Source of the DNA: Termitomyces sp. T153
Taxonomy: Eukaryota; Basidiomycota; Agaricomycetes; Agaricales; Lyophyllaceae
NCBI GenBank assembly: GCA_018296165.2
Contig: JACKQL020000017.1
Location: 310,001 to 374,000, forward strand
Length of the DNA: 64,000 nucleotides
Direction of reading: 5' to 3'
In this document: piece after piece, positions 33,529 through 45,132 of the stretch
Position numbering within the stretch: the stretch's first letter is position 1
Layout: every line of letters begins with the position of its first letter
The notes under the pieces: generated by a model
Told to the model about the DNA's origin: nothing
Seen by the model: only the letters and a program-made list of their open reading frames with translations
Databases searched by the model: none
Translations under genes and position numbers: made by a program

Positions 33529-35942
33529 ATGGCCTTCGTCTTATCCAGATCCTCGTCTCCCAACCCACAGGATCCTCAAAGAGAAAGCCACTCTGTCCCT
33601 CTAGACTCGACATGTGTTGCTCCTTATCCATCCTCCTGTAATCAACACGACATGACTATCAAGGACAAGGACCTCAAACCACGTATTGAAATACTTCTTG
33701 ACTCTCCGAAGGGGTGCATCTTCCTCAAAGGTGTCGGCGTCGATGTCGAGCCCACCTTGCTTTCTGGTCATGTTGCGATATACCTCAGCGAGGCCACCTC
33801 CATCAAAGAAATTACCCTACAGTTCAGAGGTAAGGCGCGGCTGTCTGTTCCACCGTCAGAAATGTCTGTACTCTCTTGTCGTTTACGGTTCTTTTCTAAC
33901 ATCATTACAGGATGACCTTCAACTCTGCGCCTTTAACTTACATAATTTGTAATCACGACTGGTCATTTCTTGAGGGCGAGAAGAACACGAGTCATACCCT
34001 TAAGGCTGGCCGTCATCTTTTTCCCTTTCAGCTGCGCCTCGGCGGCTCGCTACCATCAACCATATCATCCCCAGCCTTCGAAGGCGCAGATATATCCTAC
34101 AAGCTTCATGCTCAGGTTATCCGTAGTGGTCTCTTTAACCACTCCTACCATGCCGATATACCGGTACATATTATTCGGTCTTTTGCTCCCGAGGCCATGG
34201 AATATCAGCAGACCCTGGAAATCGAGAACACGTGGCCGGAGAAACTAATGTATTCTATTATGCTCCCACACAAGGCATGGGCTGCAGGAGACAAGCTGAC
34301 CGCTTTGGTGAAGTTCTCTCCCCTCACGAAAGGAGTGTGTGTACTCAGTGTGCATACATCCATACACGAGCAGTCGAAAATTTATGCCCGCAGTGGTGCA
34401 CAGGAACAAACACGGCGCGTTGCCTCTGTGAAGCACGAGATTATCAACGGCAGGGCTATTGAGGTCGAAGATCATCGCATAGGGCAACCACGCAGTCCAA
34501 AATACCCATCGACCCCTGAGTCTTCGGCCAGCCCTTCTGGATATGGAAGTGGCACCTTCGACCGCTCATGTAGCTCTAGTTCGCTAAGTAGCTTGGGTCG
34601 ATCGTACTCATCCCATTCTGCCCTTCATGGGTTCACTTCCACCTCATCTAGTGCCTCGTCCGAAATCCCGCCAGTGGTTCCATCGAACGCGGTGGAGGAG
34701 CTTAGTTTATCCGAAACCGATAGCCAAGATGTGGTGACATATCTCAGCATATATGTCCCACTCTCGATAACGCCTACGCACAGCCTAGAACCTATCGTTG
34801 TTTCCCATCGCATACGTTGGAATATTCTGATTATGAACCTTGACGGTCATACTTCAGAGCTCAGATGCTCGTTGCCTCTTCACCTTCTCGATTTTCGTCT
34901 GCTCAACGAATCACGAAACCTTTCAGCAGCAACTCGTCGTCTCTTAGTAGGGTGCACTGAAGTTCCACCGATAGAAGAGGAAGATGTGCAGCTGCCGAGC
35001 TACCATCAACACGTCCGCGACAGAGTTGCGAATATGTTTCTCCCGGAATCTGCTACCATGCGTGTCACAAATCCATGGATAGCGCAGGGCGCAAACCCTA
35101 TTCCCCACATTGATGCGCCAATGACTCCTTGGCCCCTAACTGAATCAGGATACTCTACACCCCTCGAAGCCCGCCTTCTAACAAACCTCCCACATCAGCC
35201 CGATCTTAGCACATCCAACGGCCCTCTCGAGTGGGTGAACTCCGAGCTCCTTCTCTCACTTTCCCAAAATCCTCCACCACGCCTGCGTGCCGATTCCCCA
35301 CACCGCGAACGCGAACCTCGCGTGTCCTCCTCATCTTCCACACCACAAAGCCGCTCCCACTCGCGCAGCCGCCCTTCCAGCCGGGTTATCACTCGCCTCT
35401 CATCTCGTCATCACTCACCCGAACGCGGGCGCGACCACCACCACCACCACCACCGACCCTCCACTAGCGAAACGTACATGCACAATCAAACACGGGCTTC
35501 TCGAAACACGGACAGCGTCTTTTCAGCCACAATGAAACCCCTCACATCCTTCTCGCCAAGCTTCCTATCCCGTTCCGCATCCACACAGCACCTCCCTACT
35601 GCTGAAGAAGTCGAGGCAGCTCAGCGCCCTACATTTCCAAGCGTGCGGATGCTTACCACGAGTACGGGCACGGAGTTGTTGCACAGGGCCTTCACCGAGG
35701 TACCAGATTATACAGTTGCGAGTCGGGGGTTCATTGGTGGTGTCCCACCGTTGACGAGCATGCAAGGTTTGCCATCATATGATGAAAGTGTCAGGTCTAG
35801 TCCCAGGAATAGTGGAAGTGAGACGGATTTGACGGGAACGTTTGGGGAGATGTCAATTGAGGATTCAGAAGGTGGGGGAGGGGAGGGGCGGAGCATTTCA
35901 TCGCCGTTGTCCACGAGGTCTAGGGTTGCATCTACGCACTAG
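33529..35942 (+). CDS. Alpha-arrestin (ART-type ubiquitin ligase adaptor)
   Basis: Fungal alpha-arrestins link plasma-membrane transporters to the Rsp5/NEDD4 ubiquitin ligase. Two exons (33529-33854, 33911-35942) join in phase to 785 residues. The arrestin N domain is read as PRIEILLDSPKG, KEITLQFRGKARLSVPP, then after the splice ICNHDWSFLEG, HTLKAGRHLFPFQLRLGGSL and SYKLHAQVIRSG. The C domain follows with WPEKLMYSIMLPHKAWAAGD and LTALVKFSPLTKG. A Ser-rich insertion follows at about 34490-34660. Two LPSY motifs (in VQLPSYHQH and GLPSYDES) are PY-like Rsp5-binding candidates. The tail is Ser/Arg/His-rich and probably disordered. ATG 33529 is the first in frame. Confidence 0.92.
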
Positions 35943-36990
35943 CGTGATTTTGATGTCTTCTCCCTTCGAGCTTTCTTTCTCTTTTTGTCGGGTCCTTCGT
36001 CGTGTTGGCCTGCTTTCGTTTTCGTTATAGACCTCCTCTCACTCTCGATATGCGTTCAGGTTGATTAAATTCTTATGCTGCACAATACATACCATATATA
36101 GATTCGCTACTTGCATTTTATCTACTTACCGGATTTATCAGTCATTCACTGTAAACTTAGCATAGGCATGCACTTTCAACACTCCTCTCCTTCCTGGCTA
36201 ATCAATTGGTAATTAAAAGGGCAAAGCATCATGGCAGATAATCAAGTGACGGAAGGGGACAATATCCCCTGTGTTCAGAGGCTGGGACGATACCAGTCGC
36301 ATGCCATAAAAGAATATGAATCTTTTTGTAAACACTTGTTTGAAGGCTACATCAATCCAATGTCGGTACACACTGCGCGATGCGGCTGTTCATCTTGGAC
36401 AACCATTATGCCGAAACACTAATGCAGTACTGTAACTATCACCGGATACCATCAAAAATGTTATAATACGGATTGAACATCCGAATCTTCTTCATAGGCA
36501 TTACATCCCAATCAACACGCTCGACGAACTTTTGCAGTTAAATCAGAACTGAATCCGATTTATCACTAACGTCAAGACAATTCGAAAAAGACAGTGATTC
36601 GAAGTGAAGGCCCGGCCGAGTTTCGCAGCTTCAAACAAGATACCATCCGGTCTACGATGCCGTCATCCTCGAAGTCCAATTAGCGATCGCAAGGTATTTC
36701 AGAGCTGGAAAAGCCAGAGAAGACCATGTAGTACTGGGCTCAACAACCTTCTTCTGTTGAAGTGCCCTAAGCAGAGGAAATCTATTTAAAGAAATTAAGA
36801 GAGGTATGGGAGACTGTCAACAATCGACCACTGAATGTCCGTAAAGTCATGATCTTCGTTGACCTTTGAAGTCGAAAGATGGCCCGAATGAAGTGATTGC
36901 CAGAGATCCTCTCTGACCCTACCAGGGAACGAGCAAATCCGGTTGAAATTGATCCCCACAAGGCAGAAGCCCAATAGGCTTAAGGTTTCT
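35943..36990. other. Intergenic region, no gene seen
   Basis: Short open frames, such as 36231-36422 beginning MADNQVTEGDNIPCVQRLGR, have no recognisable domain and no supporting splice structure. Confidence 0.5.
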
Positions 36991-38192
36991 TTATATCCGA
37001 CCTAGATTTTGACTGAGCTTGAGCTGGGTGACTGGCCCCTCGAGTTTATTCTCAATCTTCTGGGCCAGTACTTTCACAAGAGTGATCAGAGGTTCGTACA
37101 TTGGAGACAGTGACCCTGGAGCTTCAAGTTCAATGTGACTCGGAAGTGTGATCTCGCAGACATTCCTCGAAAAATCGAGATGATCCAAGAGAAAACCAAA
37201 TTGGACGGACGGCATGAGACATTTATGTGCTTAAGGTGTTGTAAGCATATTGGTGCTTTGTACTCCGGCATTTTAAGGTGAAAGCCATCTGATTGCCTAA
37301 TACGTGAGACCCTCGAATAACGGAATCTGTTGAAGCATGTCAAAAGCTGGGTCATCGACGGTCTCGTGGCTTCTGGAAGATGGCAGATAATAAAGGATCT
37401 GAGGTTTGCAAAATGTGGAAGTTTCCATGCTATGCAACATCCATCCAAGGTAAGGTGGCGCAGTCGTAATACCTTTGTGGCCATCCCATCTTGAAGTTTG
37501 AGGGGTTTCAAAGATTTGTTCCATACAGTGTGAATTTCCAGGTGTTTCACCATGGGGGTACAAGCAGACTGATCAAGTAATGCAAGTGTTGAAGTATCCT
37601 TCTTAGCTCCTGCTATTATGATCGGAAGAAGCAAAATGAAGTTTTCGTCTCGAGTCAAGGGTGAGCCTTTGGATCCGTAGGAGATGAAGCGTAGAAGTTT
37701 TGTCAAAATACCATAACAATCTGATGGTTGTTGTGAGGTCTCGGAATACAAGGTTCCATAACCTCCATGATAGATAATCATCAAGAGCGCGTTGAGCGCT
37801 GAATCACTTCGCCCATGGGTAGTTTTCGACTGGTATGTTCGTCCACAAGCTCGGGATCGACAGTGCGACTTTTCTCCAGTGAGAACACACATGAGAAATG
37901 CTCCTAATCCAATCAATATGCTTCCGGTCCGGTGATTGAAGATAGGTATCAAACTATTATCCTTAATGTTTTCAGTATCCTTGATCAATTCGTGGAAGAT
38001 CGCACTGAGGTTTTCTGGAGGAAATCGGCGGGTCATGGTAAGTGCATTTTGTCGCCCTTTGTAGTAGCAGATAACTGCTTCGTGCACCCCTTGAATATAT
38101 GCATCAGCAGAAGCTTGACTTGCATCGGTGGGGAATGTTCCCTCCAAATTGGGATCCACAAAGGAATCTATCACGATTTTCAGCTCAGTCAA
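36991..38192 (-). CDS. F-box/LRR-like protein with a broken reading frame
   Basis: The minus frame runs from about 38192 (no ATG at the start; the first in-frame ATG is 38036, MTRRFPPENLSAIFHELI) to 37086. It resembles lineage-expanded agaricomycete F-box proteins: a short F-box-like start, then Leu-rich segments such as LRHLTLDGCCIAWKLPHFAN and LRSFIICHLPEATRPSMTQL. Just after LKHINVS (about 37215) the protein-like reading jumps to another frame, LPSVQFGFLLDHLDFS to IELEAPGSLSPMYEPLITLV, ending at 36991. No intron fits this jump, so a one- or two-base indel has occurred. F-box proteins select substrates for SCF ubiquitin ligases; the target here is unknown. An upstream exon may exist. Confidence 0.55.
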
Positions 38193-39605
38193 TCATTGCT
38201 TATTTTCAGAGGCCGAAGCAAATATTGAAGGTCACCAAGGATGACCACTGTTCTTTTCAAGTTGCAGCTCGGTCGTTGGTTGTAATGAATCGATCAAGTC
38301 GCGGTTGTAGTTGAGATAATATGTGAATTAGCTAAACACAAATAGAGACCGAAGGAACCTTCCAACCGTTTGACGCTGATCTGTTCGAACAAACAATCAC
38401 CATATGAACGGATGGAACCAGAAAGAAGCACAAAGCTGTCTGAAAAAAGTAGTGTTTGCTCGAACACAGGGACAAACATTTAAAATTTCGAACCTAGAAA
38501 CGGCTGTCATAACCTGATTCAAAACTCCTCCTTACGTGTCTGGCAGGTTGTTTAGACCACAAAAGTTTGCCTGTTCGAATGCCGAGTTGATGTCGAGTCC
38601 CTAATTGGACCTTGGTAATCACCTTATTCTGCTTATGCTAATGTGCACGCACAATGTCTGCGCTCGAAGATAGACTGAAATATTCATTTTTCCTCGAGTT
38701 ATACGGGTTTGGATTTTGCCGTATTGATATCGCTTACGACAACCTTAGCGCCACCGCGAAGTTCCGATTCGACGTAAAGAATAAATTCGGTTGTTGTATT
38801 TCTTGCCACCTCGTCTTTCTTTCTTGCCACCGCATCAACGTCCTCGGTCCAGTTTCAGAACCTTTTGACGAAGTTTTCAGTCAAACGCGAACCTGAGTGC
38901 CCTAGTGTCTTCGAAAATGTCAGTTTGAAGGTCACCGACAAAAGATTGGGTCGCGTCGCGTCTTTGTCTGCCGTTAAGATCAATCGAAGTAATTGTCGCG
39001 GTTCGTTCCTCAGTACTTTGGACGCTCACAGCGAAGACTTGCACTATTTTTCGTCGAGCTTTTTGACAATTACGGACGTGTGCATCCATGGCTATTCGAA
39101 TCTGGCAACCGAAGTGGCACCGGGTGCTGGAAGAAGGAGCTGAACGAAGGCCAACTAGTATTTATCATGAAGATCTCTGTCGAGGAGAAGGTATATATCG
39201 CGTCCTAAGAGCCTTATGGATGCTGAATATCGATCATTCGAATACTTAGTACCGTGGAAAGGGCATTGGCTCGTTCACACTGAAGAAGTTCGTTACATCT
39301 GAGCACATCAATAAAAGGCATGATACGGTAATGTGCTGGCCTACTCCAGAACTCAGAGAAGTTACTGGTGATATCAAGTGGAAGAAACTCAAGGAAAAAC
39401 AAGTTGCATTTTTCAGAAAGGTGGGTTCATCAACGTTGTGACCCAAATGATAGTAATCTTTTCTTTTATAGAATGGATTTCGCCGTGTTGGGCGAACGGG
39501 TATCTTTGGCTACTCTCCCAAGGCGACACATCCATCGCGTTCAATCCCTGTAACTCATGATGCTCAAGAAAAAGGCGAAGACTTTGGAACTCTTGACATA
39601 GACCT
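38193..39605. other. Unassigned interval
   Basis: Several short plus-strand frames (38654-38896, 39368-39553) look partly protein-like. The latter (GERVSLATLPRRHIHRVQSL) may be an upstream part of the ankyrin-type gene. No splice chain could be closed. Confidence 0.4.
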
Positions 39606-40681
39606 CTCAACCGACGAAATCAGAAGAAATATCCACTTCATACTGCCATTTTCGATAAGAAAAAGGGAGAGATAGGTGTAATTGGCACCATTAGGAAACA
39701 CTATCAACTTGACCCAACCTCCATTCACCAACCCAATTCTCTTGGATATACACCTATTCATCTTGCTCTTATGACAGCTAACCCAGAGGCAGTGCGGGTG
39801 CTTTTGGAATTGGGCGTAACAGAAGATCTGCACAATTCAAGTAACGTTCAGTGCAGAACACCGCTCGAGGCCCTTGAGAGTATGATGATGTTGTCTCGCC
39901 AGGTTGCTAGTGGGCCAGGAGGGCACTGGAAGGGATATAATGACAATGAGTTAACTTGCGAATGAAGCGCGCAATGGGAAAGTCTACTATGGCCGACACT
40001 TTGGCAGAATATATTGCCAAGCGAAAATGGGGTTGTACGTGTGGTGCATGTGCTGGTGGGTGGCTAAGCAAATCCATGCGCTCGAAACTCTCTCGTATGT
40101 CATCAGTCATTGAAGGATAACAAGTGTACTGACACATTCTAGTGGTGACATATGAATCACTTGATGTTAGTCACTCATTCCCACTGGAAACTTTTCAGTC
40201 ACGAGTGCAGCATCCTAATCCAGATGCCCTTATGCTGATTCGTGACTTTCCACCAGAGCTTCGTCGGTCAGTATTTCTCACCTTCTATGCTGGGTGTCAG
40301 GGTATCTTCGAGGCGGTACTCAAGTTCCTGGACGAAACTGATGAACCGTTGAGTGTGGTTGCTATTCTTGCATGCACGTCGAATGACACGTCTGTCAAAC
40401 CTTTCTTCACCGAAGGTGGGCGAATTGAGCACGTTCTCAACTCGATTACCAGGTGGGCCATGTCCCGAGTGCTGAGAGGCGACGACATGGGGTTTGAGTA
40501 CGAGTGGTTGGATGAGAAGAAAGGAAAAAACGAAGTTCTCTGTGCGAATGACTTGGAGTTCTCTCTTGTGAGGGAACGCCTCGGTCATAGTATGCTATGT
40601 TTTTTGCCTGACGGTGACGACCGTGATGACTCTGGGGAGCAAGACGATGACGATGACGATGAGGTTGACTGCTACTTCTGA
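39606..40681 (+). CDS. Ankyrin-type protein with CxCxxC tail, probably frame-broken
   Basis: From about 39606 the plus strand reads KKYPLHTAIFDKKKGEIGV and SLGYTPIHLALMTANPEAVR, an ankyrin repeat pair, then TPLEALESMM and WKGYNDNELTCE. At 39963 a stop follows, while the expected continuation KRAMGKSTMADTLAEYIAKR sits in another frame; a deletion of about 7 bp explains this. The next part holds KWGCTCGACAGGWLS. A 47-bp intron then leads to the exon around 40142-40681, which ends in an Asp-rich tail. Proteins of this layout are common in agaricomycetes, but their function is not known. The 5' end is not determined. Confidence 0.5.
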
Positions 40682-41460
40682 AATTTCCATCCGAACGGTC
40701 TGATTTCTCCATCCTTGTGCATATCCATCTTTGTTCATTAAATTTTTCACCAAATTCTTTACACCAATGAATTTTTTAGATGACCAATTCTCGATAGTCC
40801 AAAAAGGTGGATATTCCAGTGCATATCTTGATACTGATTCTTTGAAGCCTTGATCTAACGTCAGGGGCTCCGCGACGCCGAGTTGGTTGCAACGTACCTG
40901 GTATAAGTACGAATCAAGCAGCACAACGGTGGTCTCACTGTTCGTGAGGTTTAAATGAGAAATACCTGCCTGTTGGTTGTGAATTTATGTATTTACTTGT
41001 TGACAATGTTCACAAATCAATGTGATGTGAATCGACGCATCAGAAAAACAAATGGCCTTTCTCACATGCAAACACTGTTGGGCTCCATCAGGAGTGATGC
41101 TATCGTGCAAACATACTGTCAAGGAGTCCTTCACCTACTGGGAAGATAGATATTCGGTAGATGGAGAAAGATAATCGCTTGAGAGGATAGAGCATCTCAT
41201 GTTATCCGAATTCTGGTCCTTCGACTTTTGCATTTGAATTATTCTACTCAATGACAGAACACATTCATTGCTCCCTCAGGTTTCAATACTTAAACAAGAG
41301 AGAACAACTTTTGATTATTGTGAGTGCATACACGTACACAAGATAATCGATTATGTTCTGAAGCGCCACATGGCGCCACAGCCAGGCGATGTTTTCGTAC
41401 TTCTAATCTGTCTAACCAAAATCTAACGTCTCTAGATCAATAGCGGGATCAAAGTCAGAT
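40682..41460. other. Intergenic region between convergent genes
   Basis: 3' flanks of the ankyrin-type gene and of cytochrome c peroxidase; a 64-codon open frame at 40955-41149 shows no domain. Confidence 0.5.
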
Positions 41461-42935
41461 TTACGCCTTTTGCTCATCGAGAGTCTTCATGATCCAAGGC
41501 TCACTGGCGACGAACTGTTCTGTGGGAACACCGAGCTCAAACAGAGTGGCGACAACCTTGGAGAAGCTGAAAGTAGAAGTGAATCATGAGAACAAGAGCG
41601 CATGGTCAAGAAAAAAAGGCGATCTCACTCCTTGAACCAGAGGTTGACGTCGTCAGCGTAGGCCTTGGCGTATTTCTTGAAGCTCCTATCCTGAACAAGA
41701 ACATAATCGGTTCTAAACTAGAAGTTAGTCACGATGATGTACAACGAGAAAGGGACGCACGGCAGCATCATCAGAGACTTGGTGGCCTTGTCCTCGAGTT
41801 GCTTAGGACCACTCCACTTCTTCCACGACCAGCTGCAAGCAAATTAGTAAAGCTTTATGATATAACAAATCAACACACGTCTCGCTGAAGAGGAGCTTGT
41901 AGTAGTCGTTGGTCAAGGTAGTCGGGGAGAAAGTCCAAGGTCCAGTGAATCCAGAGCGGTCAGTGTGGCAGCGTCCCAAAGCATGAGCACCAGAAAGAGC
42001 AACGATTTCCTGATCATTAAATCCCATACGTCCGAAAATCTAAACACCAGAATGAGAACTATGTTTGAGAACAGATGGAGTTGACTTACAGCCCTGAGAT
42101 GCGCCGCGCCCTGAGTAGCATCGGGGAGACGACCATCGGGTGTAGCGTCAGCGGCAAAACCATCAATACGGCCGGGGCGCCAAGGAATCTTGGGTCCAGC
42201 CATCTCCTGAATAGCCGCAACACCACCGAGAGTCCACAAGTCACCGTAGCTAATCCATTGGTACTCCTTTTTGATCTTCTCCATGAGGTCACGGGCGATG
42301 TTCAAGCCATTGTTGGCACCGTGGAGAGACTCGGGGTCAAAACGCATAGTGGCATAGTTGCTGAAAAAGTTGGCATGAGTGGATATTGAGGTGGAAGGTG
42401 GGTGTGATTGGTTGTATACCTTCCACCAGTCTTAGTGTCCTTATCATAGGTTCCAGAGGCATGCCATGCCAGACGAAGGATGAGAGGGCCGTAAGAACCA
42501 TCTGAATTTATGTCAGTCGCTTATTTGTTACTCGGGGTAAGACGGGTGTACCGTCGTATTCGCCGGCCTCATCCAGAAGCTCAGCGATTCTGTTGTAGAC
42601 CTGAACATTGCAATGAACGACTGTACAAGAAATTTTTCTACTCGTAGACAGACCTTCTGGTAGTCATCCCTTGTAGGGACAAAGTTGGCCTTGGCCTGGG
42701 CACCCGAATTAGCAGCGCCCGCCTCGTTGGTAGCGTTGAAATAGTAGAAGCCACCACCTGCAACAGCAAGAGCTGCGATGCCCAAATAGAGACCTGTGTT
42801 GGACTTTTTGGGTGTGGGGGCAGCAGTGGAACTGTGGCGGAAGGAAGCCCTAAAGCCAGCATTGACACGTGGGGTAGCACGAATGCCAGCAACAGCGGCG
42901 CGGCAGACGGGATTGCGGAGGAGAGCGAAGGACAT
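41461..42935 (-). CDS. CCP1: Cytochrome c peroxidase, mitochondrial
   Basis: Haem peroxidase of the intermembrane space that reduces hydrogen peroxide with electrons from cytochrome c. Eight exons (42935-42654, 42600-42552, 42501-42420, 42360-42090, 42039-41879, 41832-41761, 41712-41629, 41566-41461) join in phase to 368 residues. The N-terminus ([20 protein letters not shown]) is a basic presequence, followed by a membrane sorting segment ([18 protein letters not shown]). The distal pocket is [12 protein letters not shown], the proximal His is in [13 protein letters not shown], and the Trp radical site is in [17 protein letters not shown]. It ends [20 protein letters not shown]. The ATG at 42935 was chosen because translation upstream is not protein-like. 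Confidence 0.97.
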
Positions 42936-43310
42936 GGTGGGCTGCAGGGATGCAGAGAGGGAGCAACAAGCTGTTCTGTTCGATCCAAATTTCAATAAAA
43001 ACCTCCGGTTGCTCCGCGAATTTGTCACCCAATCACGAGCTGTGATTTATAAGTATCGCATGTTTACGTCCGGGTTCGACTGCAACAGAGTTTCTGCGGG
43101 CCTGTATCTCTTACGGCCATTTGTGGCGTAATTATGTGCTGTAAATCACTTCTTACACGCTCCATTCATTTGTAGTTGGGTTCCCATGGTATGTCACTTC
43201 CAGCTTCTATCAATTGTTGTTCTCCCCCGTGACCTGATTATCACATGATTAAAATTTGTAAGCAAGATCGCGGCCGCGAACTTTCAGGCCACGTATATAG
43301 CGTCTCACTC

Positions 43311-43680
43311 TCGTTCTCGACAATAGTTACAACAATTTTTCATGCAAGATTTCTCTTCCCCCAGCCAAGGTGCTACTGATAGAGTGCTATGGAAGGACAT
43401 GTTATACACTTAGCCTTCTGTATAATTCAGCGACTCAGTGTCAACCCTCGTCAAGCTTTTCTCTACCCCCAGCCTCAAGGCACTGATAGAGGAACACGAC
43501 ATTGACTCAGCCTTGATTCAGTGACTCGGTGTCAACAGGATCCTATCATTCTCGACAGTAACTCCAAGAATTTCCCATACAAGACGTCTCTAACCCCAGT
43601 CTCAAGGCACTGATAGAAGGGCACGGAAGAATCATCGACTCAGCCTCCTATATGATTCAGGCGCTGTAAACTGACTTCTA
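43311..43680. repeat. Three degenerate tandem units of about 90-135 bp
   Basis: The block CCCCAGYCTCAAGGCACTGATAGA with its flanks (TTCTCGACARTA upstream, CTCAGCCT and ATTCAG.GACTC.GTGTCAAC downstream) recurs at about 43352, 43461 and 43588. The units are noncoding and diverged. Confidence 0.8.
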
Positions 43681-44084
43681 TCCAACAAATATAGGGTTGC
43701 TCTGTGAAAAAGGTTGGGCTTGTATCATACGGCGTCAATCAAATTGCTCACTTGTTGTCTTTAACTTGGGGCCCTGACTTTATACACAGCAGGCTGTCGG
43801 TCAAACTTCGTTATTCATCTGCTGCTATCCATCGAAGACTCAAGATCGCTTGTTCAAGTAGTTCCAATATACTACCTACCTGCACCCATCACGTGTAGCC
43901 CCTTGCCGGTATCTATTCAAATTCTGCCGATGGAGGATCTATCAGAGATCTATCAACGTTTAGCGCTTGATTTTCCCCTGCCACAGCCTTGAAGCTCGAA
44001 CTCTGATCTGATCATCTTTGTATTGCTTCTGACTCTGTGTAACATCTAATACTATCGTCACCGCGCAGCCACCGCATCGAACGG

Positions 44085-44091
44085 TATATAA
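44085..44091 (+). promoter_or_regulatory. TATA box of the DUF6699 gene
   Basis: TATATAA in the context CGGTATATAACAGATC, about 60 bp before the ATG at 44150. Confidence 0.5.
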
Positions 44092-44149
44092 CAGATCTCA
44101 GACTTCTCCAGACGCTCAATTCGATTTCAAGATCACAACAACTTGAACA

Positions 44150-44824
44150 ATGTTTGCTCAACCATACGCTTGGGCTTACTCAGGATACTACCCCCAGCCC
44201 AATCCCGACGTCTACCCGCCTTATGGCCCAGGATTTTATTCCGGATATCATCCCGAGTTCTGTGCGTACAGGCCATCTCCGCAAAGTGTCATATCTGACT
44301 ACTTTCCTCGTCTCACAGACGGCTCCATCAAATATCCTCAACTCCTCAACCTCCTCGCTTCCGATACGACACGTCTACAATGGGACGTGCGATGCCCGCC
44401 TTCCACCATCCAAACAACGACGTTTTTCCAGCACCGACACACCACCGCGACACAGACTGCAGTAAAGAAGTTGAGGCTTATATCCAAAGCATTCCCATGG
44501 TCTATCGACATCGATTCGCACATTCCAATTACGTGCGAGATGGTGTGGGAGGGGCTGTACCAGGGATTACAGCAACCCGTAGAAGATTCGGAGTGGGGAA
44601 TGCTCTGCAGTATGAAGGCGGCACGTAGGGAGGCCGTGCAACAAGCCGCGAAGAAGAGGAGGGACGCGAATCCGAATGATGATAAGCATCTGAAGAGGAT
44701 TGATTATCTTGGCGAGGCGACGATGTTCGCTGGGCTGGGTCGGGATGAGGAGTTTGAAAAGCTAAGGTTGTTCCCTGGGCAAACGGCGTCCCCTGATACG
44801 TGGGTCGTCTCGTTTAAGGAGTAG
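44150..44824 (+). CDS. DUF6699 domain protein
   Basis: An intronless gene of 224 residues. The N-terminus is rich in Tyr, Pro and Gly (PYAWAYSGYYPQPNPDVYPP). The domain reads LNLLASDTTRLQWDVRCPPS, RLISKAFPWSIDI, ITCEMVWEGLYQGLQQPVED and ends near RIDYLGEATMFAGLGRDEEF, a pattern I know from the large, uncharacterised DUF6699 family of basidiomycetes. No catalytic motif is evident. A TATA box 60 bp upstream supports the start. Function unknown. Confidence 0.8.
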   Translation: MFAQPYAWAYSGYYPQPNPDVYPPYGPGFYSGYHPEFCAYRPSPQSVISDYFPRLTDGSIKYPQLLNLLASDTTRLQWDVRCPPSTIQTTTFFQHRHTTATQTAVKKLRLISKAFPWSIDIDSHIPITCEMVWEGLYQGLQQPVEDSEWGMLCSMKAARREAVQQAAKKRRDANPNDDKHLKRIDYLGEATMFAGLGRDEEFEKLRLFPGQTASPDTWVVSFKE

Positions 44825-45132
44825 ACGGCAAGACTCTAGGCTTTTTTGTGGTTTCTTCGAATTCTGTTCCTTATCTCTATCATTCCGTTGGACTTTTTCC
44901 TCCCTGATATAACCTTCCTTGTAAACACAGTACTTCCTATGCACAACTCACTATGGACTCATTGATAAGATAGAAAAATATTGAAAAATATCATTTCTAT
45001 ATTAGTTGGATCGATCGCATTTCGCTCACGTGGCAAGATGATCTTAAGAAAAAGTTGACCTCAAAGGTTCTGCCCATTCCCTTTGCTCATTCCCTTTTCT
45101 TGCGATTCTGAACTACAACTAACAGACCTCCA

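Larger units (their letters stand above)
42936..44149. other. Intergenic region with degenerate repeats
   Basis: Divergent promoter region of cytochrome c peroxidase and the DUF6699 gene. It holds three degenerate repeat units at 43311-43680 and a TATA box near 44085. No gene recognised. Confidence 0.5.
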
